The position numbers were made by a program, and so were the translations under genes. From Colwellia polaris (GTDB lineage: Bacteria > Pseudomonadota > Gammaproteobacteria > Enterobacterales > Alteromonadaceae), in the NCBI RefSeq assembly GCF_002104515.1, contig NZ_NBOE01000001.1, forward strand, positions 372,001 to 436,000: DNA of 64,000 nucleotides, written 5' to 3'. The stretch's first letter is position 1, and each line of letters begins with the position of its first letter. Below, in pieces: positions 8,270 through 16,956 of the stretch. The notes beneath the pieces are model-generated. The model was not told the DNA's origin and did not search any database. It saw only the letters and a program-made list of their open reading frames with translations.

Positions 8270-9015
8270 ACTGGCAACAAACATTAGCAGACTTAGAAAC
8301 AGGTAAAACTAGATCAGCACAACAAAATAACGATGGCTCTTGGCAAGTAAATACCGACGTAAAAGAAGCAATTTTAGCGGCATTTAAAGCAGGAGAAAAT
8401 ATCGAGTTTGACGGAGCATACAAAGGCTTTGTTGATAAACATAATTTACCTGCGCGTGAATTTACCGTCGCCGACCAAGTAAGAATGGTGCCGGGTGGTT
8501 CGTCAGTTCGTCGTGGTGCTTATGTTGCGCCTGGCGTAATTATTATGCCGCCAGCTTATATTAACGTTGGAGCATTTGTAGATACTGGCACCATGGTTGA
8601 TAGCCATGCATTAATCGGTTCATGTGCGCAAATAGGTAAAAATGTGCATGTTTCTGCGGCGGTACAAATTGGTGGAGTACTTGAACCTATTGGTGCTAGT
8701 CCAGTAATCATTGAAGATAATGCCTTTTTAAGTGCTGGCGTAATTATTGTTGAAGGTATCGTAGTGAAAAAAGGTGCGGTGTTAGCACCAGGCGTATCTT
8801 TATCAGCTTCAGTGCCAGTGTATGATTGTGTAAACAATCTGATGTTAGAGAAAGGTGCTGATATTCCTGAAAATGCGGTAGTTGTGCCAGGTACGCGACC
8901 TGTTAAAGGGGGTTGGGCTGAGCAACAAGGGCTTAACATGGCTTGTGCGTTAATTATTAAGTATCGTGATGAAAAAAGTAATGCAGCTTTAGAGCTTGAA
9001 TCTGTATTGCGCTAG
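8266..9015 (+). CDS. dapD: Tetrahydrodipicolinate N-succinyltransferase-like protein (DapD family)
   Basis: A left-handed beta-helix acyltransferase related to DapD, which transfers succinyl from succinyl-CoA to tetrahydrodipicolinate. It has 249 residues against about 274 in E. coli. Recognisable are VRMVPGGSSVRRGAYV, the hexapeptide-repeat core GTMVDSHALIGSCAQIG, and IGGVLEPIGASPVIIEDN, all diagnostic of DapD. The C-terminal segment is shorter and differs (VPGTRPVKGGWAEQQGLN), resembling the DapD paralogues found in specialised pathways such as tabtoxin TabB. The start overlaps the dapA-like stop by four bases. The acyl donor (succinyl or acetyl) and exact acceptor are not decided by sequence inspection. 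Confidence 0.85.
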   Translation: MNWQQTLADLETGKTRSAQQNNDGSWQVNTDVKEAILAAFKAGENIEFDGAYKGFVDKHNLPAREFTVADQVRMVPGGSSVRRGAYVAPGVIIMPPAYINVGAFVDTGTMVDSHALIGSCAQIGKNVHVSAAVQIGGVLEPIGASPVIIEDNAFLSAGVIIVEGIVVKKGAVLAPGVSLSASVPVYDCVNNLMLEKGADIPENAVVVPGTRPVKGGWAEQQGLNMACALIIKYRDEKSNAALELESVLR

Positions 9016-9024
9016 GAACTAAAA

Positions 9025-10287
9025 ATGTCTGCAATGTTAAACACAGCAACTCGGCCAAATTGGCTGAGAAAGTCTGTCATTAAATCACTTATCGCGTATC
9101 AGCAAACTCAGCAAAGCGGTGCTGAGCTCATTGAAGATGAAGTTGGTTTTTTTCTCTACGATTTAGATTATCTAGCGCAGCACTTGTCAGGGTTGATGCA
9201 ACAAGATGTGATTAAACTTTGGTTTGCGGTAAAAGCTAATCCACTGTCTCGTGTAATTTCGACCTTAGCACAACAAGGTTTTAATTTTGACGTTGCAAGT
9301 CAAGGCGAGCTTAGTCAAGTATTGGCACAAAAGGTTTCGGCTGACAGAATACTTAATACGGGACCGGCAAAGTCAAAGCAACAAATGAAAGCATTCTTAA
9401 CGCAAGGGGTTAATACTTTTGTTGTTGAAAGCTTGAACCAATTGCAATGGCTGAACGAAGCGGCCAGCGAACTATCTTGCCAACCCCAAGTGTTACTTAG
9501 AGTTCAATTACAGTGGGCTGAAGGTGAGAAAAATCCATTAGGTGGTAATGAAGTCACCGCCTTTGGTTTATCTTGTCAAGAGTGGCAAACCATCAAAGTG
9601 ACCGACTTTCCGGCATTAAATATCAATGGCTTGCATATTTTCCAATGGGGAAATATGTTGAGTAACGAGCGCATGTTCGAACTGTGGTCGCAAATGGTTA
9701 CTCCTTTATTATCGCTGGCAGAGCAATTAGAAATGACGCTTGAAGTGCTAGATTTAGGTGGTGGCTTAGGCGTAGATTATTTGCAAACTGGGCAAAACTT
9801 AAGTTGGGAGCAAATAGTTGCTGATTTAGCAAAAATAAAAAAACGTGCTGGTGTAAGCGAACTTTGGTTAGAGTTAGGGCGTTTTGCGGTTGCAGAAATG
9901 GGTTATTACGTTACTTCAGTGGTTGATCGAAAACAAAATTTCGAGCAACAGCAATTAGTACTTGCTGGTGGTATTAACCATTTAATTCGCCCTGCTATTA
10001 CTGAACAACCGTTTCCTGTGGCTATGGTTCGAGAATCAACAGCAAGCCCTAGTGCTTTTGATTTACACGGGCCGCTTTGTACCAGTTTAGATAAACTAGG
10101 AACTTTGGCAATAGCTAATGATGTGGGCATTGATGACCAATTAATTTTTGGTTTAGCCGGCGCTTATGGGTTTACTGAAAGTATGCCATTTTTCCTTTGT
10201 CATCCAATAGCGGCTGAATATGTTATTGAACAAGGTAAAATTGAGCAAATACGTGTAGCTCAACCGGCTACTTGGTATTTACGTTAG
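9025..10287 (+). CDS. Fold-III PLP decarboxylase, diaminopimelate decarboxylase-like (LysA family)
   Basis: A 420-residue alanine-racemase-fold decarboxylase. PLP-binding Lys70 lies in FAVKAN; the glycine-rich phosphate loop is LDLGGGLGVDY; the second-subunit catalytic block is GPLCTSLDKLG (Cys and Asp present) and GAYGFTESM, as in LysA. It differs from canonical LysA in GLHIFQWGN, where LysA has a HxHIGSQ motif, and in ELGRFAV, where LysA has EPGR. These changes lie near the substrate and cofactor pocket, so it may act on DAP or on a related amino acid. It starts nine bases after the dapD-like stop and overlaps no other gene. Decarboxylation as the reaction is well supported, the substrate is inferred from the operon. 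Confidence 0.78.
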   Translation: MSAMLNTATRPNWLRKSVIKSLIAYQQTQQSGAELIEDEVGFFLYDLDYLAQHLSGLMQQDVIKLWFAVKANPLSRVISTLAQQGFNFDVASQGELSQVLAQKVSADRILNTGPAKSKQQMKAFLTQGVNTFVVESLNQLQWLNEAASELSCQPQVLLRVQLQWAEGEKNPLGGNEVTAFGLSCQEWQTIKVTDFPALNINGLHIFQWGNMLSNERMFELWSQMVTPLLSLAEQLEMTLEVLDLGGGLGVDYLQTGQNLSWEQIVADLAKIKKRAGVSELWLELGRFAVAEMGYYVTSVVDRKQNFEQQQLVLAGGINHLIRPAITEQPFPVAMVRESTASPSAFDLHGPLCTSLDKLGTLAIANDVGIDDQLIFGLAGAYGFTESMPFFLCHPIAAEYVIEQGKIEQIRVAQPATWYLR

Positions 10288-10316
10288 TATGGTCAACACC
10301 TAACTTAAGGTTAACT

Positions 10317-11465
10317 ATGAATTTAATTAGCAAAGAGGTCATGCATGTCGGTGAAATGGCCAGTGGGGCAGCACTTACGGTACCCGTTTATCGCATTAAA
10401 GGTAGCGACCAAGGGCCTAACGTGTATATTCAAGCCAATATGCATGGTGCAGAAGTACAAGGTAATGCGGTTATTTTTCAGCTGTTAGAGTTGTTAAAAA
10501 ACATTGAATTAAAAGGCAGTATTACACTTGTGCCTTATGCAAATCCTGTCGGGTGCAATCATAAAAATGGAGAGTATACGCTAGGACGGTTTGACCCCAT
10601 TACCGGGGTAAACTGGAATCGTATGTACCATTTTGACGAAAGTATTATTGAGCCGTTTGCTCAAGCGCATTTAACTCAGTCAAATGTCGAAATAGCGCAA
10701 GCTTTTCAAGCGTTAATGGTTGAACAAGTATCACAAAAACTCAATCACACGGTATACGGAATTACGACAGGTCAACGTATTGCATATCAACTGCAGTTGT
10801 TAGCGCATCAAGCCGATCTTGTCTTAGATCTACATACCGGGCCAATATCAAGTAAGCACTTGTATTGCCCTGATTACGCCAGAGCAAGTGCTGAGTATTT
10901 TGATATTCCCCATGTGCTATTTATACCAAATGGCTTTGATGGCGCACTGGATGAAGCCACCTTTTGTCCTTGGTGGTATTTACAGTCAAAACTTGCTGAG
11001 TTAGGTCGAGATTTTCCGATCACGAAAACGGATTCTAATCAGGGAGTAAACGCGATTATTAAAGAGAGCTTTACGGTAGAGCTTGGTTCACAAGAGCAAA
11101 TTGATTTAGATGTTGCCCATGAAGATGCGTTAGGTATTTTAAGTTATTTACAATACCAAGGTGTCATTAATACTGAGCAATATCAGCCCAAAGCCATGAC
11201 AAGATATAGTTGTTTATTAGAGGACTACAAAGCGCTGTATTCGCCAATGGGCGGTATGGTGGATTATCTCGCTGAATTTGGAAAGCCTTTACCTGCGGGT
11301 GAACCTTTAGCGCGGATTCTTCGCATGGACAATTACGGTGACGGCGACCCTTTGCACTATATCAACTTAGATCACAGTGTTATTCCTATTTTGCACTTTG
11401 CCTCGGCGAGTGTAAATCAAGGTACAGAGCTTTATAAAGTATTTAGTAAGTACAGTATTTTATAA
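10317..11465 (+). CDS. Zinc-dependent deacylase of the succinylglutamate desuccinylase/aspartoacylase (AstE/AspA, M14-like) family
   Basis: A 382-residue metallo-amidohydrolase-like protein that should remove an acyl group from an N-acylated amino acid. The zinc ligands are visible as MHGAEVQGN (His and Glu of the HxxE motif) and DLHTGP (second His), with the catalytic Glu region FTVELGS further on. The ATG at 10317 follows the lysA-like stop by about 30 bases; an upstream in-frame start at 10272 would overlap that gene and lacks family support. As the last gene of a lysine-regulated operon with an N-succinyltransferase, it is a candidate N-succinyl-DAP desuccinylase unrelated to DapE. That role is inference. 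A strong terminator follows. Confidence 0.8.
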   Translation: MNLISKEVMHVGEMASGAALTVPVYRIKGSDQGPNVYIQANMHGAEVQGNAVIFQLLELLKNIELKGSITLVPYANPVGCNHKNGEYTLGRFDPITGVNWNRMYHFDESIIEPFAQAHLTQSNVEIAQAFQALMVEQVSQKLNHTVYGITTGQRIAYQLQLLAHQADLVLDLHTGPISSKHLYCPDYARASAEYFDIPHVLFIPNGFDGALDEATFCPWWYLQSKLAELGRDFPITKTDSNQGVNAIIKESFTVELGSQEQIDLDVAHEDALGILSYLQYQGVINTEQYQPKAMTRYSCLLEDYKALYSPMGGMVDYLAEFGKPLPAGEPLARILRMDNYGDGDPLHYINLDHSVIPILHFASASVNQGTELYKVFSKYSIL

Positions 11466-11484
11466 TGACCAAGATTTAAAAACA

Positions 11485-11522
11485 AAAACGCCTTGATATT
11501 TGATGATATCAAGGCGTTTTTT
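11485..11522. terminator. Bidirectional intrinsic terminator between the lysine operon and darP
   Basis: A 15-bp perfect stem (aaaacgccttgatat / atatcaaggcgtttt) with a 6-base loop, A-run on the left and T-run on the right. It serves the plus-strand operon and convergent darP. Confidence 0.92.
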
Positions 11523-11547
11523 ACATTGTTTTGGCATTTATATTGTT

Positions 11548-12066
11548 TTAAAAAACTACGTGTTCTTTCAAATAAGCAAATAAATCACGGTAATGCTTAC
11601 CCACTTTTTCTGCTTTGTGCTCTTTTTTCGCCTGGCGCACTAGCTGCCTAAGCTTTTGTCTTTCCATGCTAGTAAATTCAGCGAGTAATGCTTCAATAGG
11701 TTCGTTGCCTTGTGCGATAAGCTCATCACGCATGTTTTCAAGTTTTTCAAACTTAACAGACTCTTGCTGATGTTTATTTGCCATAACATCCATTGCTTGT
11801 TTTATTGGCTCAAGATCTGTTTCAGCTAATATTTTGGCAATGTGGCGAACATGGCGACGTAAAGCCTCATGCTTATTGGTAATTTTGTCCGCTAATAACA
11901 TTGCGGCTTTCAAATCATCAGATAAAGGTAACTTGCTGCGTTGATGTTTCGACATTTTGACGAGGACAAGACCAAAATCTTGCAGTCGATGCATTTCGCG
12001 TTTTATTTCCGACTTACTTAGTAATTCTTCTTCTAATTCATCGATATCGTTAGCAGAGTGGGGCAT
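11548..12066 (-). CDS. darP: Ribosome-associated protein DarP (YjgA, DUF615)
   Basis: DarP binds late 50S assembly intermediates and helps mature the peptidyl-transferase centre. The 172-residue, highly charged, mostly helical protein has the family signatures DELEEELLSKSEIKREMHRLQ at its start, HEALRRHVRHIAKIL in the middle and FAYLKEH at the end. Length agrees with E. coli YjgA. It is divergent from pmbA, with 87 bases between, the same pairing as in E. coli and many other gammaproteobacteria. No anomaly was seen. Confidence 0.93.
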   Translation of the reverse strand: MPHSANDIDELEEELLSKSEIKREMHRLQDFGLVLVKMSKHQRSKLPLSDDLKAAMLLADKITNKHEALRRHVRHIAKILAETDLEPIKQAMDVMANKHQQESVKFEKLENMRDELIAQGNEPIEALLAEFTSMERQKLRQLVRQAKKEHKAEKVGKHYRDLFAYLKEHVVF

Positions 12067-12153
12067 AATGTTAAGTATTAAAGTGATAATTACCTATAGT
12101 ATACAACAAAGCAGGAGCAGCAAAAACATTCCTGTAGTTTGTATCGATAAAAT

Positions 12154-13527
12154 ATGAGAAATAATTTACCTATGAGCGATTCTGATAGTATCCAAATGCA
12201 AATAGAACACGTTAAAAAGCGTGTAAATGACGCCATGTCTATGGCTAAATCACTGGGAGCCGATGGTGCTGAAGTAGCAATGAGTCGTCAACAAGGCTTG
12301 AGTGTGAGTACACGCCTAGGTGAAGTTGAAAATGTTGAATTCACTAATGATGGTGGTTTAGGGATTACTGTTTATAAAGGTGGTCGTAAAGGTAGTGCTT
12401 CAACAGCGGATTTATCTGAGAAAGCCTTAAAGCAAGCGATTGAAGCGGCGGTTAATATCGCAAAATATACTTCAGTTGACGAATGCTCAGGCATGGCTGA
12501 TAAAGAACTCTTAGCCATGAATCCGCCAGATTTGGATTTATATCACCCGCAAGAGTTAACCACAGAGCAAGCGATTAGCTTAGCGAAAGAATGTGAAGAT
12601 ACCGCTTTAGCTTATGACAAACGCATTACTAATTCAGATGGTGCAACCTTAGCAAGTTTTGAAGGTTTTAAAGTTTACGGTAATAGCCATGGGCAAATCG
12701 TTGGCTATCCAAGTACCCGTCACAGCTTAAGTTGTGTGATGATCGCCAATGAAGGTGATGACATGCAGCGCGATTATGCTTATACCGTTAGTCGCGAATT
12801 TAATGCCATGGAAAGTGCCGCTAAAATAGGCCAGCAAGCTTCTATCGAAGCATTATCAAGATTAGGTGCGCGTAAATTAGCAACCACTAAAGTACCTGTT
12901 ATGTTTCGTGCTGATATTGCTAATACACTTTTTGGGCATTTTATCGCTGCGATTAGTGGCGGCAACTTATATCGTAAATCGTCATTTTTAATGGATTCAA
13001 TAGGCAAACAAGTTTTCCCTGAATTTTTAAGTATTAGCGAACGTCCTCATTTGAAAAAAGCCTTAGCTAGTGGCGCATTTGATGCTGAAGGTGTTGCGAC
13101 TATTGATCGTGAAATTATTACCGATGGTCGTTTAGCTACTTACCTTTTAACCAGTTATTCAGCACGTAAAATGGGCCTTCAAACAACGGGTCATGCCGGC
13201 GGAATTCATAACTGGCAGCTTGGTATGCAAGGTGATGGCAAAGGCGGTGATTTTGATGCTATGTTAAAAACTTTAGGCACGGGCTTATTAGTCACTGAAC
13301 TGATGGGCCAAGGTGTTAATGTAGTTACGGGCGATTATTCAAGAGGTGCGGCAGGTTTTTGGGTTGAAAATGGTGAAATCGCTTATCCAGTTGATGAAAT
13401 TACCATCGCCGGTAAACTACAGGATATGTTTTCAGGTATTGTCGCAATAGGTAACGATACCGATATGCGTGGCAGCATTCGTACCGGTTCAATTATTATT
13501 AATGAAATGCAAATAGCAGGAAGTTAA
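12154..13527 (+). CDS. pmbA: Metalloprotease subunit PmbA (TldE)
   Basis: PmbA forms a heterodimeric cytoplasmic protease with TldD, known for processing microcin B17 and degrading the CcdA antitoxin. The TldE subunit lacks the zinc-binding HExxxH of TldD, and none is seen here. Family markers include GAEVAMSRQQGLSVSTRLGE, NVEFTNDGGLGITVY, YGNSHGQIVGYPSTRHS, TGHAGGIHNW and a C-terminal NEMQIAG. The protein has 457 residues from the ATG at 12154 or 451 from 12172; neither start has a clear ribosome-binding site. It is divergent from darP and convergent with mgtE. tldD is not in the window. Confidence 0.93.
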   Translation: MRNNLPMSDSDSIQMQIEHVKKRVNDAMSMAKSLGADGAEVAMSRQQGLSVSTRLGEVENVEFTNDGGLGITVYKGGRKGSASTADLSEKALKQAIEAAVNIAKYTSVDECSGMADKELLAMNPPDLDLYHPQELTTEQAISLAKECEDTALAYDKRITNSDGATLASFEGFKVYGNSHGQIVGYPSTRHSLSCVMIANEGDDMQRDYAYTVSREFNAMESAAKIGQQASIEALSRLGARKLATTKVPVMFRADIANTLFGHFIAAISGGNLYRKSSFLMDSIGKQVFPEFLSISERPHLKKALASGAFDAEGVATIDREIITDGRLATYLLTSYSARKMGLQTTGHAGGIHNWQLGMQGDGKGGDFDAMLKTLGTGLLVTELMGQGVNVVTGDYSRGAAGFWVENGEIAYPVDEITIAGKLQDMFSGIVAIGNDTDMRGSIRTGSIIINEMQIAGS

Positions 13528-13547
13528 CAAACAAGTTTGAAGTTATT

Positions 13548-13577
13548 AGCTGACAGCTTAAAACTGACAGCTTTTTT
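13548..13577. terminator. Intrinsic terminator after pmbA
   Basis: agctgacag pairs with ctgacagct (8 of 9 pairs, one A-A mismatch) around a short loop, followed by six Ts, between convergent pmbA and mgtE. Confidence 0.65.
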
Positions 13578-13578
13578 G

Positions 13579-14937
13579 TTACCCTAACATTAACGTTGCT
13601 GTGCCTAAAAAGGCGAATATACCTACTACATCGGTTACGGTTGTTAAAATCACACTGCCGGCTAATGCAGGGTCAATGTTCATTTTTTTCAGCATAAGAG
13701 GCACGGTAACACCAGCAATACCGGCAGCGGTCATGTTCATTAGCATGGCAAAAGCGATAATGGCACCTAGCATAAGATCTTGCTGCCAAATGGCCACCAC
13801 TGAAGCAATTAAAACTGCCCAAATTAAACCATTAAAAAAGCCGATGGCTAACTCTTTATATAATAGTATTCGTGAATTACTTTCACCAACATGGCCAAGC
13901 GCCATACCGCGAATAACTAGCGTCAACGTTTGATTACCAGCAACACCCCCCATACTAGGGACAAGCGAGTTTAGCACTGCTAAAATGGCTAGTTGATTTA
14001 ATATACCTTCAAACATACTAGAGACAGCAACGGCCATTAACGCTGTGATTAGGTTTACACCCAACCAAATAGAACGACGTTGGGTACTTTTTATTACCGG
14101 TGCAAAGGTATCGGCTTCGTCATCTAAACCCGCCATACTCATCATGGAATGCTCGGCTTCTTCACGAATAATATCAACGACATCATCGACTGTAATACGG
14201 CCAAGCAGGCGACCTTCGTGATCAATTACTGGTGCAGAGAACCAGTCGTAACGTTCGAATAACTGCGCGACATCTTTTTCGTTTAGATCTGCGGTAATCG
14301 CTTGAATATCTTTATCAATTAGGTGCGAAATAATAGTTTCGGCTTTGGCGGTTACTATGGATGATAAAGAAACTGCCCCGATGAAATGATCTTCGCGGTC
14401 AACAACATAGAAAGAGTCGGTTGCTTCTGGCAACTTGCCGCGTAAACGTAAATAGCGTAACACCACATCTACCGTAACATCGGGCCGAATAGAAATGGTA
14501 TCGGTATTCATGATACCGCCGGCGGTGTCTTCTTCGAATGAGAGCGCTGTTTCTACACGGCTGCGATCTTGCCAGTCCATGGCATTTAGCACTTCTTGAT
14601 AAACACTGTCAGGTAATGTTCTGAACACTTCTGCTAAATCATCAACGTCCATACCTTCTGCGACGGCAGCAAGCTTTTCAGGGTTAATGTTTTTAAGAAT
14701 ACTTTTTCGAACTTCTTCGTTTAGTTCTTCGAGTACGTCACCATGATGATCAGCATCAATTAATTGCCAAAGTGCCATTCGGCTTTTGCTAGGAGACGAC
14801 TCTAAAAGTAGGGCAAGATCGTATGCTGGCATGTCTTGCAGTAATTTTCGGACATAGACAAACATACCGCTATCGAGGGCAGTATTTACCTGTTGTAGGC
14901 GTTGATGACTGTATTCTTGTTCGGAAACTTCCGGCAT
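13579..14937 (-). CDS. mgtE: Magnesium transporter MgtE
   Basis: MgtE is a dimeric Mg2+ channel gated by cytoplasmic magnesium. The 452-residue protein shows the family order: an N-terminal helical MgtE_N domain (about 20-130, with the LLESSPSKSRMALWQLID type repeats), a tandem CBS pair (about 135-260) starting at EEDTAGGIMNTDTISI and including GRITVDDVVDIIREEAEHSMM, then a membrane domain of five helices (about 290-452) with NSLVPSMGGVAGNQTL and the pore-region segment GIAGVTVPLML. Convergent with pmbA. About 390 bases precede the start before the next gene. No magnesium-sensing RNA leader was recognised. Confidence 0.95.
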   Translation of the reverse strand: MPEVSEQEYSHQRLQQVNTALDSGMFVYVRKLLQDMPAYDLALLLESSPSKSRMALWQLIDADHHGDVLEELNEEVRKSILKNINPEKLAAVAEGMDVDDLAEVFRTLPDSVYQEVLNAMDWQDRSRVETALSFEEDTAGGIMNTDTISIRPDVTVDVVLRYLRLRGKLPEATDSFYVVDREDHFIGAVSLSSIVTAKAETIISHLIDKDIQAITADLNEKDVAQLFERYDWFSAPVIDHEGRLLGRITVDDVVDIIREEAEHSMMSMAGLDDEADTFAPVIKSTQRRSIWLGVNLITALMAVAVSSMFEGILNQLAILAVLNSLVPSMGGVAGNQTLTLVIRGMALGHVGESNSRILLYKELAIGFFNGLIWAVLIASVVAIWQQDLMLGAIIAFAMLMNMTAAGIAGVTVPLMLKKMNIDPALAGSVILTTVTDVVGIFAFLGTATLMLG

Positions 14938-15329
14938 ATTTTTACCTTTTGCCGCTACAAAAATGAAAACTATTAAAGATAAATTTGTTATCGGGTGCTA
15001 TTTACGGCTGTGCTAATTAAAGCTTACGTTGACCCAAACAGCCTTTATTGTAAAAGCCTATTATTAACGTTCTATTAAATGATGCCTATTGGGTAAAAAT
15101 TCGATTAAATCAAAATGTAAAGTATTTCGATTTTTCAGGCAGCGCCTATTATGAATATGCTTGAGGTAATTCGATTGTGCTAAATTACCAACTTTAACGA
15201 TAAGTTAGCTAATTCATTATTTTATAGGTTATCGAATGTTAATATTTAACGGGTTGAGTTTACCGTAATTTTTGATATTTCGCAGCTTTTTTATTGACTT
15301 AACAAAGTATTGAATTAATCGAAGTACTG
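14938..15329. other. mgtE upstream region
   Basis: 392 AT-rich bases between the mgtE start and the ptsO stop, both on the minus strand. They should contain the mgtE promoter and the end of the long rpoN operon transcript, but I could not pick out a clear intrinsic terminator, promoter or ORF. Confidence 0.45.
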
Positions 15330-15608
15330 TTATTCAGCTTCATCAAATTTATTACTAAACAGTTGGCAAATTTCATCGAGAGCAGATTCTGCATCTTCAC
15401 CGGTGGCCACTACTTTAACGGTTTTTCCTTGCGCGCCGGCAAGCAACATCAACCCCATAATACTATTTGCATCTGCATGATTTTCATCTAATTCAATAGT
15501 GACTTTAGCGGTGAATTTTTGGCTCATCTGTGCCAGTTTAGTTGCCGCTCTAGCATGCAGGCCAAGCTTGTTAATGATCAGTACATTGCGACTGGCTTGT
15601 ATATTCAT
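15330..15608 (-). CDS. ptsO: Nitrogen-PTS phosphocarrier NPr
   Basis: NPr is the HPr-like phosphocarrier of the nitrogen PTS, passing phosphate from PtsP to PtsN. The 92-residue protein has the active His18 in KLGLHARAATKL and the Ser49 region DANSIMGLMLLAGAQG of the HPr family. It is the last gene of the lptCAB-rpoN-hpf-ptsN-rapZ-ptsO series, starting only five bases after rapZ ends, the normal order in gammaproteobacteria. The context separates it from sugar-PTS HPr. Confidence 0.95.
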   Translation of the reverse strand: MNIQASRNVLIINKLGLHARAATKLAQMSQKFTAKVTIELDENHADANSIMGLMLLAGAQGKTVKVVATGEDAESALDEICQLFSNKFDEAE

Positions 15609-15613
15609 CAGCG

Positions 15614-16468
15614 TTAGCTACTGGCAACAGGTAAGTCACGATGACGAGACTGTACGTCTTTACGTTCTTTACGCAGATTATTTGCAAGCAGTTCAGTAAT
15701 ATATACGGAACGATGCATACCGCCGGTACAACCAATAGCAATGGTAATATAACTACGGTTATTTCTTTCTAAGTGCGGCAACCAAGTCATCATAAAGCTA
15801 TTAATTTGCCAAACAAACTTAGTGACTATGGGTTGGCTAGCGAGGAAGTCTTGTACTGGTTTGTCTAAGCCGGTGTAGCCTTTGAGTTCTTTATCCCAAA
15901 ATGGGTTTGGTAAAAACCGTGCATCAAAGACATAATCTGCATCTTGTGGTACACCATGCTTAAAGCCAAAAGATTCGAAAACCACCACCATAGAACCCGA
16001 TTTTTTACCTAGAACCCGCTCTCTCACTAAGTCAGCTAGCTGGTGTGGCGTTAATTGGCTGGTATTGATATATAAATGTGCACGACTTGCAATAGGTTCA
16101 AGCAGCTTTTTCTCTAACGCCATTGCTTGATCTAGGGCTATATTTTGTCTAATAAGTGGATGCAAACGACGAGTTTCACTGAAACGTCGAATAAGGTCGC
16201 TATCATCAGCATCGAGATAAAGAAGGCTTAATTCAACGGCGTTTGGCAAATACTCAATAATTTCTGGAACATCGTTTGGATCAGCGGGTAGGTTTCGAAC
16301 ATCTAAGCTTACGGCAACAGTTTCATAATCATTAATAACGGTATGAATTAAAGCCGGCAATAAATTGACCGGTATGTTATCAACACAATAGTAGCCCAAA
16401 TCTTCTAATACACGCAGCGCAACACTTTTACCTGAGCCTGAACGGCCACTGACAATAATTAACTTCAT
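15614..16468 (-). CDS. rapZ: RNase adapter protein RapZ
   Basis: RapZ is a nucleotide-binding adapter that, in E. coli, delivers the small RNA GlmZ to RNase E and so controls glucosamine-6-phosphate synthesis. The 284-residue protein has a Walker A motif GRSGSGKS (8-15), the family segment GYYCVDNIPVNLLP, and a C-terminal domain with GCTGGMHRSVY and the ending RHRDLP. It sits between ptsN (six bases upstream) and ptsO (five bases downstream), so translation is probably coupled. Confidence 0.96.
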   Translation of the reverse strand: MKLIIVSGRSGSGKSVALRVLEDLGYYCVDNIPVNLLPALIHTVINDYETVAVSLDVRNLPADPNDVPEIIEYLPNAVELSLLYLDADDSDLIRRFSETRRLHPLIRQNIALDQAMALEKKLLEPIASRAHLYINTSQLTPHQLADLVRERVLGKKSGSMVVVFESFGFKHGVPQDADYVFDARFLPNPFWDKELKGYTGLDKPVQDFLASQPIVTKFVWQINSFMMTWLPHLERNNRSYITIAIGCTGGMHRSVYITELLANNLRKERKDVQSRHRDLPVASS

Positions 16469-16474
16469 TGAGGT

Positions 16475-16927
16475 TTAACTCGCCTGTTGAATTAACTGAA
16501 ACAGTTCTTGATTATTTTGACATTTACGCACTTTTTTACAAAATTGCTTTTCACGAAATATTTTAGCAATGCTTTGCAGAGTACATAGGTGATTCTGACA
16601 TTCGTTTTCTGGCACGAATAGCGCGATAAAAATATCTACAGGACGATTATCTATAGCGTCAAAGTCAATGGGTTCTTCAGTTGTAATAACAACCGCAATC
16701 GGTTGGCAGGTATTATCTATGCGTCCATGTGGAATTGCTATGCCATTTCCTATACCGGTTGTGCCCATTCTCTCGCGCTTTACAAGGCTCTCTAAAAGCT
16801 GAAATGTATTATGTTCAGGCAATTTTTCGGCAGCTAGACTACTTAAGTATTCTAGAATACGTTTTTTACTGGAACCCGGAGCCGCACAAATAGTGCAGTC
16901 CGGAGTTAAGATGTCTTGCAACTTCAT
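16475..16927 (-). CDS. ptsN: Nitrogen-PTS EIIA component PtsN
   Basis: PtsN is the terminal phosphoacceptor of the nitrogen PTS and regulates potassium uptake and other functions by protein contact. The 150-residue protein has the active-site His67 in GNGIAIPHGRID and the EIIA-type VDIFIALFVPENECQNHL segment. The gene lies between hpf and rapZ in the canonical rpoN operon order. Confidence 0.95.
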   Translation of the reverse strand: MKLQDILTPDCTICAAPGSSKKRILEYLSSLAAEKLPEHNTFQLLESLVKRERMGTTGIGNGIAIPHGRIDNTCQPIAVVITTEEPIDFDAIDNRPVDIFIALFVPENECQNHLCTLQSIAKIFREKQFCKKVRKCQNNQELFQLIQQAS

Positions 16928-16956
16928 AAACTTATAAAACCTAAAGCGACATGGCG

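Noticed and set aside
8556-8939. 127-residue minus-strand frame inside the dapD-like gene
   Set aside because: It is antisense to the hexapeptide repeats of a well-supported gene, has no family features and is low-complexity Pro/Ser/Thr.
13601-13933. 110-residue plus-strand frame opposite mgtE
   Set aside because: Shadow frame of the membrane domain; no start signal or homology features.
14938-15329. Magnesium riboswitch before mgtE
   Set aside because: No M-box-like conserved blocks were found in the sequence.
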